Positions 51,962 to 63,923 of a stretch of 64,000 bases of DNA are shown one piece after another. Made by a program: the position numbers and the translations under genes. The notes beneath the pieces were generated by a model. It was not told where the DNA came from. It saw only the letters and a list, made by a program, of their open reading frames with translations, and ran no database searches. Position 1 is the stretch's first letter; the number at the start of each line of letters is the position of its first letter. Origin of the DNA: Adineta steineri (lineage: Eukaryota > Rotifera > Eurotatoria > Adinetida > Adinetidae); the NCBI GenBank assembly GCA_905250115.1, contig CAJNOI010000016.1, forward strand, positions 742,197-806,196. The letters run 5' to 3'.

Positions 51962-52286
51962 TTAACCCTTTGATTAAGGAATTTTTATTTAGAATAAAAT
52001 AGTTTTTTATCATACAAAATGCTAAAATAAACTTTCTTGTTATATTTAACCCTTTCAGAACCAATTTTGCTTTTATCTTTTTCACATCGGTGTGTCATTC
52101 ATAAACTATCTTTTTGATGGCGATCTTAGAAAAAAAAATTATTTCTGAAAGGGCTGGGTCTCCCTTCAGATAGGTGGTACAACAAATGTGCCACGGTCCT
52201 GAAAGGGTTAAGCACTTTTAGAAATGTATCAGAATGTAGTAGTCAGCACATATATATATATATGTGACACGTAATCAAAGGGTTAG
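51962..52286. mobile_element. Outer MITE with TTAACCCTTTGATTA ends, carrying a nested MITE
   Basis: TTAACCCTTTGATTAAGG at 51962 and CGTAATCAAAGGGTTAGA ending at 52287 are inverted copies. The TTAA start and CCCTTT terminus are typical of piggyBac-like non-autonomous elements. The right-hand TTAA reads TTAG. A second element lies inside at 52046-52211. Confidence 0.6.
52046..52211. mobile_element. Inner piggyBac-like MITE, 166 bp
   Basis: TTAACCCTTTCAGAACC at the left end and GGTCCTGAAAGGGTTAA at the right end are inverted repeats with one mismatch in 17. Both ends carry TTAA, the target site that piggyBac transposases duplicate. No open frame. It sits inside the outer element. Confidence 0.75.
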
Positions 52287-52297
52287 AGAGGATGCTC

Positions 52298-52578
52298 GAA
52301 AATCATGAATTTTTACTCACGTTAGAAATGTCATAATAGGAAAGTCCTTGTCACCTGGATCACGAATCTGACATCCGCTTGTCTAGATCTGCTCCTTTTT
52401 TTCAGCGATTTCTATGAAGGAGTACCTGAGTCTAGTACTGAGAGCCAAGTATCGCCCTACGGGAAACACCGAAAAAAAAGGATCAGACTTAGACGAATAG
52501 ATACCGCATTTGTGAGCTAGGTAATAGGGACTTTCGTATTATAAAATTTCTAGCGTGAGTAAAAAGTGATGATTTTTT
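52298..52578. mobile_element. Long fold-back (palindromic) element of about 280 bp
   Basis: The left half (AAAATCATGAATTTTTACTC, then ACGTTAGAAAT) pairs with the right half (GTGAGTAAAAAGTGATGATT) and pairing continues towards the centre through GGAAAGTCC/GGACTTTC and CTGCTCCTTTTTTTC/GAAAAAAAAGGATCAG. Nearly the whole element is one imperfect hairpin. It has no coding capacity. Confidence 0.7.
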
Positions 52579-53443
52579 GATCACCCCCTTTATACCTGTT
52601 GCATCTATCTGCTAAAACTTATCACAAGAATACGCACATTTGTACATACGTGAAACTGCGAAAAAAGGTTCGCAGAACATATGATTATTTTCTATACATT
52701 AGTTTTATTCTTTTGACTATTGGATCTTTAGAAGATTTAATTAAATAATTTCTTAGCAAATTCGTCGAAGATGTGAAAATACAAATAGTATTGCGTACAA
52801 TAGATATCGCCGTCTTACGTGTATTAACTGATAGCGTCTATACATGTGCATATATATATATATATATTCGATCTTTTTTTAATGTATAAAGACTGACTTT
52901 ATCAGTACTCACTAGCTTGTCGGTGTAAAATTCGGCTAATACTCTTTGAATAATCTTTTATTTTCTCATATTTTTATAAAATCAGTTATATTTCTCTGTT
53001 TTTCGATAAAATATAGGTAAAATAGGAAAAGCAGTCGAAATATAGGACAAATTAGAGGATTCGTCAAAAATATAGGATTTATAGGAAAAATAGGTCGAAT
53101 CGCAGCCCAGTAGGTAAGGGACCATGAGACTAGAATAACCGTAAGACGATTAGTACTATTAGGCCGTTCGGGCTGAGTTATATTCATTTTACTAGTTTTT
53201 TTTACCTATAGCACCGGATTTACCTGAAATAGTACACTATTGAATTTTGATCTGAAATTTCGTCCATTATAGTTATTCCCTTTTCTGAAAGAAAGGATTA
53301 TACAGTGTTTAATCATGGCCTTCAAATGCATAAATTTTGTCTATCATTCTGTCTACCCAAGCCAATCAAATTTCTTAGACCTATAAATTGACTCAGAAAG
53401 GTTATTTATGGTCGAGATTTCAACCAATATGATTTCAGAGAAG

Positions 53444-53543
53444 GGGTGGGTGGGTGTGAGGGTGTGGGTGTTGTTTTGGCTATCATATTTGCTCGTTGTT
53501 CCCACACACACAGACGTCCAAATACACCAACACCCACACCCTC
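53444..53543. repeat. Telomere-like fold-back element 6
   Basis: GGGTGGGTGGGTGTGAGGGT followed by GTGGGTG on the left, and ACACCAACACCCACACCCTC on the right, around a loop of about 55 nt. The loop is unlike that of elements 3 and 4. Confidence 0.75.
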
Positions 53544-55126
53544 CATATTGATTTGTCCTTGTTGACCTTATTTTCGACTTTTCCTCTTGTGTAACTTTTA
53601 ATGTGTTGAAATATTGTATCTGCCTCGAATAAATATTCTCTTTCATCTGATCGACTAGTTTGATATAGCATCTGAGAGACACAACTTAGAATAATGGAAC
53701 ATGCGCTTCAACATCAGCTTTTAACCAACAAATTATAATACCATGCAATCTTATTAAATAGTACCTCATGCGACATGTGTTTAAAAACTATTTCTGACAG
53801 ATTCAGAAAAATCGGGTTTAAACTGAACCAAGGCGGGAATCGCTGTTAGAAAGCAGGATCAGAATCGAGATGAAAAAATAATATCCCACTAGACTCTGGT
53901 TGATAGCCATAATCGAATTTTTCGGTAAAGTTTAAGCAAATATATTGAAAAACGAACAGGTTTCGAAATCCTGCTGTTGGGTCGTCGGAGATACCAGCTG
54001 TATCATAACATTAAAACAAATAAAGATCTTTCATATGGCACAATATAATGTACTCTATTCGTAACAGCTTACAACATAGTTCTCCTTTTCTCAGTTTCTT
54101 CTTGAGAATCATGGTATCAAATACTCAGTATCCTTCTGAGAAATATTCACACGAAATGCACCTCTTCACTTCAAAGTTGAACCAATAATGGAGAAAATAG
54201 CAGGGTTAAAACGCGAAAATGGCTAGCCGTTGCTTTGAGAAGTTTATCCCAAGTCTGGTAAGAGAGATTTGAGGTTTTTTGAGAAATTGTTAAGTGATTC
54301 GGTTCTTGAGCTAAAAAGAAATCTTTATTACACATTTGACATAACAAGACTTATTGAATAAAAAGCTTTTGAATGCAAACATGATGTTATTCGCTTGTTG
54401 TGGCGCGAGCAGGAATAGATATGTAGTTACACGACCCTAAAAAGTTTTAGGAGCTGCCCGTGACTGTATCATTTTAAATGAATACCTTTTTTGAAATAAT
54501 CGTGGTTCGGGATAATCCCAAACATATCCCGGTTTGGTGATGCCATTAAACTTGTTGAGCGAACTGAAATATTAAAACGACGTCTAGTTCTATTTTTTTT
54601 CTTAAAGAAACAATTGAATACTGATAAATATGGTGCTTAGAGTCATGAATATTTGTCTGTCCGCTTTGTTCAAATTAGTTTGAGCTGAGGATTAGAAAAT
54701 ACGAAATCTTGAACAATTAAATATGGTCAGCTATCTGTATTAAAATTGGTTAGACTTAATCAAGGACAATGAACTAGACTTTACTGTCTATTTTTGAAAA
54801 TGGTATAATGTCTATAGAGTGAATGTTTAGCGAATCATCGTAGGGTATACATTCTGGAAAGACAATCAATCTTCTTTTCTAGTATAAATTTTTCTGATCA
54901 TTCAGAAATATTAAAGTTGCTTTGCCCAGATTATCTTTAAAGTGAAACAATTCTCGAATATACGGCATCACAGTTCTTTAAACTCTTTGAATCAGATCAG
55001 TTTTTCAGAAAATGAGATACACAACTGCGATTGATCATTTATTCCTCAAATTAAAAGTGAATCATGTTCGTTTAAGATTTCATGATGAGTACATCATGTC
55101 CAGATTCCCTTTCTAAACATGTAATG
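53544..55126. other. Gene-free stretch before duplication copy B
   Basis: About 1.6 kb without a supported gene or recognised repeat. Confidence 0.5.
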
Positions 55127-57930
55127 AAAATCAAAATTATTTTTAATGATAATCATAGGAAAGTTTCTTTCAGAAAAGTGTCAGCAAATTCATCAAATGA
55201 GCACTATTTGTAAATAATGAAGAAAGAGGAAATTGTTTGTTTGTATTATCAAGAATATCATGCATTGAGACAACAGTGACTAGCTTGAGTTGTGTCGTTG
55301 TACAGCTGTCATTCATCGTTGTGAGAAAGCTAGTTTCAATCATAGATGCTTTATTAATAATGAAGAGAGATAGAAAACTGTTTGTCAGCGTTGTCAGGAA
55401 TATCATGCATTCATGACAAACTCACTACTTTCAGTTGTGCCGCTGTACAGCTGCTATACTTTATTAATAGAAAATAAGTTGCGCTCGTTCCTATTCTATT
55501 AATAAGGGAATGAGAGAGACAGAACTGTTTATCAGGAATATCATGCATTCATGACAAACTCACTAGTTTTAGTTGTGTCGCTCTACAGCTGCCATACCTC
55601 GCGGAAAGAAAACTAACGAGTGTGGCACGAAGAATGGATCTCTCAGTATTCTAATTATATCTTTTCTACAATTCGTTCACTAAGCCTCTGTTTTGTCTCA
55701 AAGATTCGTTTTCGAGATGTTCTACAAAATGGTCTACTTTTCTTTTATATACATAATATTCATCGTAGTATAAGTCATGCTCCAAACGAGCAATCCAAGG
55801 CGCAGAATTCTGTAAAACAACATCTTGACTGGAACATGTTTTAGAAAACGATGAATGTTATTCAAACAAATAGGAATACATCATCTTGTAGAGAAGTAAT
55901 AGAGGATACTTTCAAAAAAAATCAAGCTTGAACAAATGAATAATAATAAGAAATGAGAATAATCATTTCAGTTTGCTTGTGTGATTTTAAAAAATATCAT
56001 TTAGTTTCTTAGTTGTCAGGCGAACACATATTTTCCAGATGTTATGGAAAAAAAATGGTTAAAACAAAGAAAATGAGTTTGGTAACTTTCATATATAAAT
56101 ATTTTTTTATTTAGCTATATAACGTACTGTTGTAAGTATTTTTATTCTATCATCATTTCTTCACTATTATACTTGTAAATATTGAAATACTAGTGTATAA
56201 TCTTGATTTCTAATCGAAACGATACGTGTATATGATTTGATTTTTATTTACCATATAAGACATAAATCAATCTTGTTGATCTTCATAATTATTCTTGACT
56301 GTTTCCACTGTAATAAGTTTAGAAAGAGATTGAGACTATTAAAAGTATAAAATCATTAATTGATCTCAGCATGATATTGTAAGAAAACTAAAATGAGAGA
56401 TTTTCGACTGAAATTTTCAGTGTTATATATCGAGCAGTCTTCATTACATTCTGAAAGTTTTAACTTAAATGAATGAAGTTTTCAGAAAGAGATGAGTCGT
56501 TTGTAAAACGAACTATTCTCTATACTTTCATGATGAAGTGGTAGTTTTTGCAAATGCATTGTTTCTAAATACAAGTATTCATCTGAGCTAAAACTTCTAA
56601 GATATAGTAAGAGTATGAGTTGTATGATCATCAAAGTTTCCCAGCCGATATTCAATATTACGATTTTTTTCCGAAGTATACCAGTAATCTGCCAAAAACT
56701 CAGCGAAACGACTATAACTGACAGGAAAGGTCAAATGAAACGAATCTGTTTACGATTTTTACCTGTATGATGAGCCCTATATGTGGACAAAATATGAGCT
56801 CAAATAGCGATTATCAGATGAATGAGTTCCTTTGCGAGTTGCTAGAAATTCTAGTGAGATTCATTTAGTTGCTGTGTAATCTATTCTAAGAAGAAGAGAT
56901 CGATAGGATTATTAATGAAATGACTGAGAATTACAATACAGTGTGATTGCAGACTCTCTTCATCTATGTATGTAATTGATGAAAATATGAGTATGGACGA
57001 CGGTGTGACTGTAAGATCATAATGAGGATGTCGATACATAATGAATTAAATAGTCACATTCATACTCATGACCTTAAGATGGAAAGTAGTTATCGTTAGA
57101 CATGCACCAAACCCAAACTCATATACCCAAACTGTTTAGGTTTGGTGCATGTCTAGTCATCATTATACCAGAGGACAATTATTTAAGGCGAATTCATCTC
57201 AAATGTAAATTATATGAAAAAATGAAACAGATTAATAATTAATTGATCGAATGTTATGATGTGAATTTCTGCATTATTATTTTCAGAAAAGCATAAACTA
57301 GTGGTTGGATTAGAGATAAATATTCTGGATTTTTCTTTAGTCAAGATGCCATTATGTTCACAAATATGCGCAAAAGTCCAGAGGTAAAATAAGCGTGACT
57401 GAATAAAAATGTATTTTCATTTTCTCGAGTAATAGTGTCTGGAAACATCATCCTAATATATACACTGCTATATTATTTTTAATTGGCTTAGTTGCTTGTA
57501 TTTTGATACTCAAACTAATAATTCTGCATAAACAATCTCAAGTTGCCGGTACTGTAATTTTCGAAATAGTCAGTTTTATATTCTCCATGTGTTTTAATTT
57601 ATCAATTAAGATCAAACAACAAACAGTGGATTATCGTCGACAAAAGTTACTCTAGTACCGAAGACATTATGGGCTCAAACAAGTATGATCGAGAATATTA
57701 TTCACTAACTAACTTTTATTACCAATCAGTTGTTCTTTGAATCAGAGAGGCCTGTGAAATATTGAATTTTAATCCTTTGCAAAGCGCTTACCATATACGG
57801 CTTCAAACCCGTCTTGCTGATCATGTAGATATTTTTTAAAGTAATCCCTATTGCTGCATCAGGTTGTTCATTCTTCATCCCTCTACCATTCGCATGTACG
57901 CAAACTCTCTGTATAATTCCATTCGCTTTA
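55127..57930 (+). repeat. Segmental duplication, copy B (partner at 34,855-37,860)
   Basis: The block matches copy A over its length in the same orientation, about 20.3 kb apart. It keeps the three tandem units, the region around the first exons and the small introns. The stretch 56,625-57,110 is specific to this copy, and the 24-bp minisatellite of copy A is reduced to a remnant. The block ends inside the large intron of the LamG gene. Confidence 0.9.
57097..57155. repeat. Perfect 17-bp inverted repeat upstream of the LamG gene
   Basis: TAGACATGCACCAAACC (57097-57113) and GGTTTGGTGCATGTCTA (57139-57155) are exact complements with a 25-nt spacer. It lies about 190 bp before the start codon. 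Copy A keeps only the right part in degenerate form. Confidence 0.85.
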
Positions 57931-60900
57931 TAATTTTCTTTATGTAAGACGTGAAGCACGTTGCTCCCGATCACGAATTTTTGACGACAGAATGATCTTC
58001 ACCATTTTCTATGTATTTTGAAATTGAAATTATCCACCAGTCCCACATGGCATACATCAGAATTGTAGCCAATAAGACTAAGCAGTCGTTTCGATCTAGT
58101 AGAGAATCCCTATCGAAGGGTAGACAGACTTTTTATTTGACAGTCAGTTGCTGTTATTATAGTGGATCTTCTGGATTTGAGTTTGGACGTGGGCTTAATT
58201 ACAACAAGTAACGTTGGCCGATTTGACTCACCTGACCTTCGACTGAATAGAAGAAAAAGTATTTTCTATTGATACTGAACTAATAGGATTGATTTAAAAA
58301 TTTGTGTCTAAATCGCGACGCAAATTTTTTTCTCTTAAATTATACAAGTGCAAAAAAAGTGCTTTGTATTTTTCAAATACAATTTTAAGATGAATCTCAT
58401 TTTCAACTAATATCTGTAACCAAGCTCATATTACCTTCAGGTAACGCGATGTAAAGATCGCTAACTCTTTAAAGAAAGAATATACACAAAGGTAGCGCTC
58501 GTTAGGGATATTTGCTCAATGATAACTGATATTGACCTAATGAACATCAGATAACACTTATAAAATTTTGAGTTCAACTCTTTCACTATATATTTTAAGG
58601 AGAGACTTAACATATTCTATCGTCACTTCGTGCTTTCTCATTACTGCCTGTTTCTTCGTATCCATACTATATTTTTTTTAAAGAGTGTGTACTGAACTCT
58701 TAGTCGGTCGTCAGCGTCCCTTCGATCCGCCACTCCAGACTGCTGGACGTTGAATGATGCGTCCACAAACTGATACTCAGTTTACTCTCTCTAGTTCTCA
58801 CTGACGTCGACTGCAGTCCGGTAGTGCGGTAACAGCATAAAACCACCAGTCATATCCAATGACTTGAGCATCAACACATCATCGAATTCTTCAAATAGTT
58901 ATATAGAAACCATAGAGCAACTAAATTAATCACTCGCACAATACTGGGAAACTAAACCGTGCACCTACTGGTCTCCCGAGTAGGGTGTCCTTACTCATAC
59001 CAACCGTCACGTCAATACTCTCGTTTCCCTAGAGTCGTATTTTGATCCAAAACCTTTCTTTTGAAAATGAATTAAACACCACATATTAGATTCAAATTTC
59101 TCATTCCCAACAACTTTTCGTAAAACTCTTCGGGACGACATGACTTTCTCAAAGAAATAAAGATGAATTCGGCTGTTCTACCATCAAAAACAAATAGTCA
59201 CCCTTTACAAGTTTTTGGCATTGAATGAAATCAATCACTGCTATTATTTAGATAAAGAAGCAGATAGATAAATGCAAATGCTTCTTGCTTCATACGGCCT
59301 TCCCTTTACCAAAAACGTTCCACATTTATGACGCATGTAATGCTCGACTATTAACTAGCTTAGCTATTTCTCGTACAAATGCCACATCTCCACATCTATT
59401 GAAAAAAGAATCGCAAACAGTACCCTTCGTTTTTCATCATTCTTAACACGCACTTACATACTAATCAATAGTAGACGCAGATGAGGTCATGTCTGCGACT
59501 CCAAAATCAGTTTCTTCTCAGACTAGCGTGGTATCAATCAGTGCAAGGTGGAAACCAGCACGAATAAGAAAGAAACTGTTTCTGCTCCCTACGTAATTCT
59601 TTACGAGAAAGGGAACATCAAAGTATTCACCGAAATGCTTTTCCTCCAAAAATCGATTTCTATTGGTTCTCACCCACACCCTGCTAATTTCGTCCTTTTC
59701 TTTTCTTTTCTTTTGTAGCAGTCATATATTCGAATGGAACTTACAGTTTCTGGCCAATGGAAAACAATGCTGTTGATATCATATCAGGTCTTAATGGAAA
59801 AGGTGTCAACTCACCTACTTATGTAGCACCTGGCATCACTGGTAGTGGATATGCTCTGAAACTCATTCGTACCAGTTATCAGTATATAACAATACCAACC
59901 TATAAAAGCTTCGTTAATACCAGTTTTACAGTGGAAATGTGGATTTATCCTACGACTCTAAGCAATGGTAACTATTATGGACTCTTTACTCAATATGATA
60001 CACAATCAGCAGACCACTCGTTACAGATGATGGTTCGAGGTTTACAGCTGACCTTAGACTTTTATGCTGATGGAGTTAACGGTGCAACGTCACTGACAAA
60101 AAACACTTGGTATCACGCTGCCTTTGTCTACGATTATCCATCAAAAACACAAACTGTTTATTTAAATGGATACCAAGATGCGAGTGGTATGTCAAATCAG
60201 CCATATTTAGGTACGAGTGGTTCGATCAATATTGGGATGTACCAGAATGGTAGCAGCTATAACTACTTTGATGGGTGAGGAAGAAACACTGAATCATTCT
60301 TTATCCATATTCAATTGAGTTAGAAACAGGGAACTCTAGAAGTGTTGTTTCTACTATGTCGAAATTCATATTTTTATTTTTGTATACTATTAGTGATGCT
60401 ACGGAAAATGAGAAAAACTCATAGTATATTCGTGTAGATTCGGTCCTTAATATTTCTTATCAATCAGATCATTTTCTGAACAGTATAAAACTTGAAAGAA
60501 AACATAAGTCACTGCGTTATTTTTTGACTCTATATTGTTCTTATATATTTAGTTACATTGATCAAGTTACGCTCTACATGAACGCTAGAAGTGCTGATGA
60601 CATTCTTAACGATGCTACTTTGGCCTCATGGCACACATTTGATAGTGGGATTACTTATGATTCAGGTCCAAACAAACTCCAAGGGACGGCTGTTGATGTC
60701 ACATTAGCACCTGGTAAAGTGGGCCAAGGATTGAACTTCAATTTGAGTTCATCTTATTATCAGGTATGTCATCGACTTAGTTGAATTTTTCACTGCTAAC
60801 ACTGTCTTAAAGGGAAAATCTGATACACAGAAGTTTATATGTTTTTTCTATAATAGAGCCTTCCGATTTAAGAACTGAATCTTCTCTCCAAAAGATATTT

Positions 60901-63860
60901 GAATAGCTACAATAAAAACCATGATAAAGTCTCATGTACAGAAACAAATATTTTCCAGGGTAAAGATGATCTTGAAGAACATATCAAGATCAAAATGAAA
61001 TTCTCAACTGACTAATAGCCAGAACAAAAGATTCTTTATGGCCAAGGACTTTTTTAAAGTTTTGTTTTGCTCGTATATGCTACGTGCAGTCCTATTTCGT
61101 TTATGGAATATCCTTAAACATACTACGAAGGTATCTAATGGTGTCATTCTATAAATTTTGTAACTGATATACTAGCAAATTAAGCCATCACGAAAATGTT
61201 TTTGTTTCAATGGAATATATAGTTGTATAGGAAAAACAAAATAAACGGATTTTAATCCAAACTTTGCCCATATACGCAGTTCTAGCAATACCTAGTGCTT
61301 TCAAATTTGCAACAGTAACAGTTATTTCTTTCTCACAATAAAAGAACGCATCTGAAATCGAGTAAACATTTCCCAACAAGTTAGTGGTTATAAAAACTAT
61401 TTATGACGAAAATTGCTATCTTTTGACATTTCACAAGCTCGGATATTCCTGACATAGGATAGTACATAACTCTGAAGGGAGAGTGACAGAATTCCTTTTT
61501 AGCTTCGTATGAGTATATGGAGGATCCATAATCTCTGTTTTTTGGTTAGTTTCTGGTTGTTGTGAGTGGAAGACTTTTCGACTTTTAAGGATTAGATACA
61601 TACAACTAAAACGCAAAAACATATTTTATGTCGTGCATAAGAGTGGTCAAGATGAGCGAGCGAATTAATATAGGTCGTTTCATGGATTCAAAGGGAATTC
61701 AAACAACTACTGCCATAGATTTAACAGCAAATTTCTATGTGCACATTTGCAAACTACTGTTATGATGATATTTCAAAAGAAAGAAATTGCGTTAACTTCT
61801 ATTTTTTACCAAAACTATAGCGTTAACTGAAGGTTCGTTAGAAGATTCGAGAAGTTTTTTCTAATAACTTAATTACACATTATTTGCCGAAGAAAGTAGT
61901 ATAAAGAAGTTTAAAAAACGTTCCAAACTATGAAACGATCATATAATATATAATAATTATTTAGATACCCGGATATGTCCTTCTTGGAGTCAAAAGCAGA
62001 TCATTTTCAATGTCTCTATGGGTACAACGAACATCGACAGGTGGAGGAACTCTTGTTCATTACTCGGTACAATCAAATGGTAAAGGATGGTGTATTGTCC
62101 CAATAGGATTTTCCTCTACTGGTAATATAACTGCTACTGCTTGGAAGCCAGACAAGCAGGTGACAGGTCCTGTTCTATTGGTCAACACCTGGACACATAT
62201 TGCCACTACCTATTCGCAAGCAAATGGGCTTACATTGTATGTTAATGGAGTATCTGTTGGTGATACAGGTGCACAGCCCAATGATGCACCAGGTACAGTG
62301 GTTATTCTGACATTGGGAAACTCACTAAGTGGTGATGGATGTAATTCACAGTCAATTGTAACAGGCCCATTTTCTGGCTATTTAGATGAGTTTCGTGTCT
62401 ACTCACGAGAACTCAGTGCCAGAGAGGTCTTTGCACTTACTAAAGGTAAAGAGTGATTTGTTGAGTGGCAAGGTTGCTTGAATTTTTGCCCTATTCCTAG
62501 ATGCAACCTGTAGTGACGGAATTATGAACGGCGATGAAACGGACATCGATTGTGGAGGTTCATGTCCGGCATGCGTTGGATACCAGATGTGTAAAGTCGA
62601 TCTGGATTGTACCACTGGCTGTAATAATATTTCATGCTTGAACGGCTTTTGCCAAGGTAAGTATTCGTGTATGTAGTGAAGTGCAGTAGATTGATTTTGT
62701 TCAGATAGATACGCGTTTTTTTTTACTTGGCGTGTCCTTGGCGTTTTACGATTTCTGTAATGTTTGAAGAGTTTGGTTAGCGATTAGTAACACAAAGTAA
62801 GGTTCGTTCTCGTAACCGTTCAGTTGAGTTTTGAATTGTGTATTGTTTACTACGTAGGTATTGATTTGTTACATGTGTGCATTTTTTTGAGTTTGTAAAA
62901 TTGCGTCTAGAATGGTATCTCTAAATTTCGTATGTGTTTTCTCTATATTTTTATAGAGAGAGGTCAAATTTCGGAAAGTGTTGAGTAAGTCTGCTCGATT
63001 GATTATTTCTGAGGAGAGCCATGTGAATTTGTGACTTATTCTATATGCTTCGTATCGAATGCGTAAAAATCTGGTAGGATGCGTTTTTAAGAAGTTAATA
63101 ATATGTGTACGTTTAAGTATGCCTATGAATGATAAGGTGTTATTTGTAGCGATATGCCGAGAGAAGCTTTTTATAGGCGCTGGGTGTGGGTGTAAGTATA
63201 GATGTGGGTGTGATTATGATTGTGAGTGTGGGTATGGGTATGGTTTGTGCGAGGGTGATGGAAGGGCGTAAGTGTGGGATGAGTGAGAATGTAGATGGTG
63301 TTGGTTTGAGTATGAGCATAAGTGTTACATCCACCGCAACGACATTCACACCCATACCCTACACCTACACCCACATTCACACTCACACCCTTCAATACAT
63401 GATATCTAGAAAAAGCTCGTATTGAGTTTCGATAAGAAGTTGTTACGATATAGTATATATATTTATATTTTTAGGTTGTAATGTTACAGGATGTCGTTTA
63501 AAAATCGTCGATTACATTTCACAAAATCAAACATATGATACAAAGAATTTGAGTGAATGTATAAACTGCGGCGAAGCACAATACCCGAATTTTCCAAGCT
63601 ATTGGTCAATCGTTTGGCATAAAGAAAATTTTGTTGTTTATAGTGACGCTGGATACGATTGCGCAGGAAATCCATACACTGGAACTTTAACACAATGTGA
63701 AACATTTTGTTTTAAAGACCCAACATGTGTCGGATTTACAAGAGCAAAGAGTTCCGCAGATAATTCTAGTGTTGCATGTTATTTAAAAAATAATATTCAA
63801 TCCAGTTTAACTTATAACGATCCTACATGGCAAACAGTAATATTGAATATTACAGCTTAA
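57346..63860 (+). CDS. Membrane-anchored protein with two LamG-like domains, a Cys-rich motif and a PAN/Apple-like domain
   Basis: Eight exons (57346-57383, 57436-57548, 57611-57682, 59719-60274, 60553-60763, 61965-62445, 62501-62656, 63475-63860) join to 670 codons with every phase consistent. Residues 1-50 give a short N-terminus and one span (TAILFLIGLVACILILKLII), the anchor shared with the gene at 36,794. Residues about 52-75 are a short linker. Two LamG/concanavalin-like domains follow (about 75-275, with FTVEMWIYPTTL and NTWYHAAFVYDY; about 280-485, with FSMSLWVQRTSTGGGTLVHY and NTWTHIATTYSQ and YLDEFRVYSREL). Residues about 491-542 hold DGIMNGDETDIDCGGSCPAC, a pattern common in myxobacterial surface proteins. 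The last exon has a PAN/Apple-like Cys pattern (QCETFCFKDPTCVGFT). A type II surface protein that binds sugars or matrix is inferred. The gene looks intact. Confidence 0.82.
59671..59682. repeat. Single telomere-like tract
   Basis: CACCCACACCCT stands alone, about 35 bp before the acceptor of exon 4 of the LamG gene. It may be the remnant of one arm of a fold-back element. Confidence 0.4.
63178..63391. repeat. Telomere-like fold-back element 7, the longest, in the last LamG intron
   Basis: About 95 nt of G/T-rich sequence (GGGTGTGGGTGTAAGTATAG and variants) faces about 60 nt of C/A-rich sequence (CACCCATACCCTACACCTAC through ACTCACACCC). Open frames on both strands here are by-products of the repeat. 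It lies inside the intron 62657-63474. Confidence 0.75.
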
Positions 63861-63923
63861 AAAGAAGACGAACGCTAATAAATAAACAATACTACCTTTA
63901 ATCTTTTTCTTTTATCTCAGCTC

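Noticed and set aside
51565..53115. A larger element with ends GGCCTCCGATTGCGAA and GGGCTGCGATTCG around the nested MITEs
   Set aside because: The end similarity is short and imperfect, and no target duplication or coding part was seen.
53353..53682. Minus-strand frames of 109 and 62 codons
   Set aside because: They overlap a telomere-like fold-back element and show no protein family features.
63140..63425. Overlapping open frames on both strands
   Set aside because: They are products of GT/CA simple sequence in the telomere-like element.
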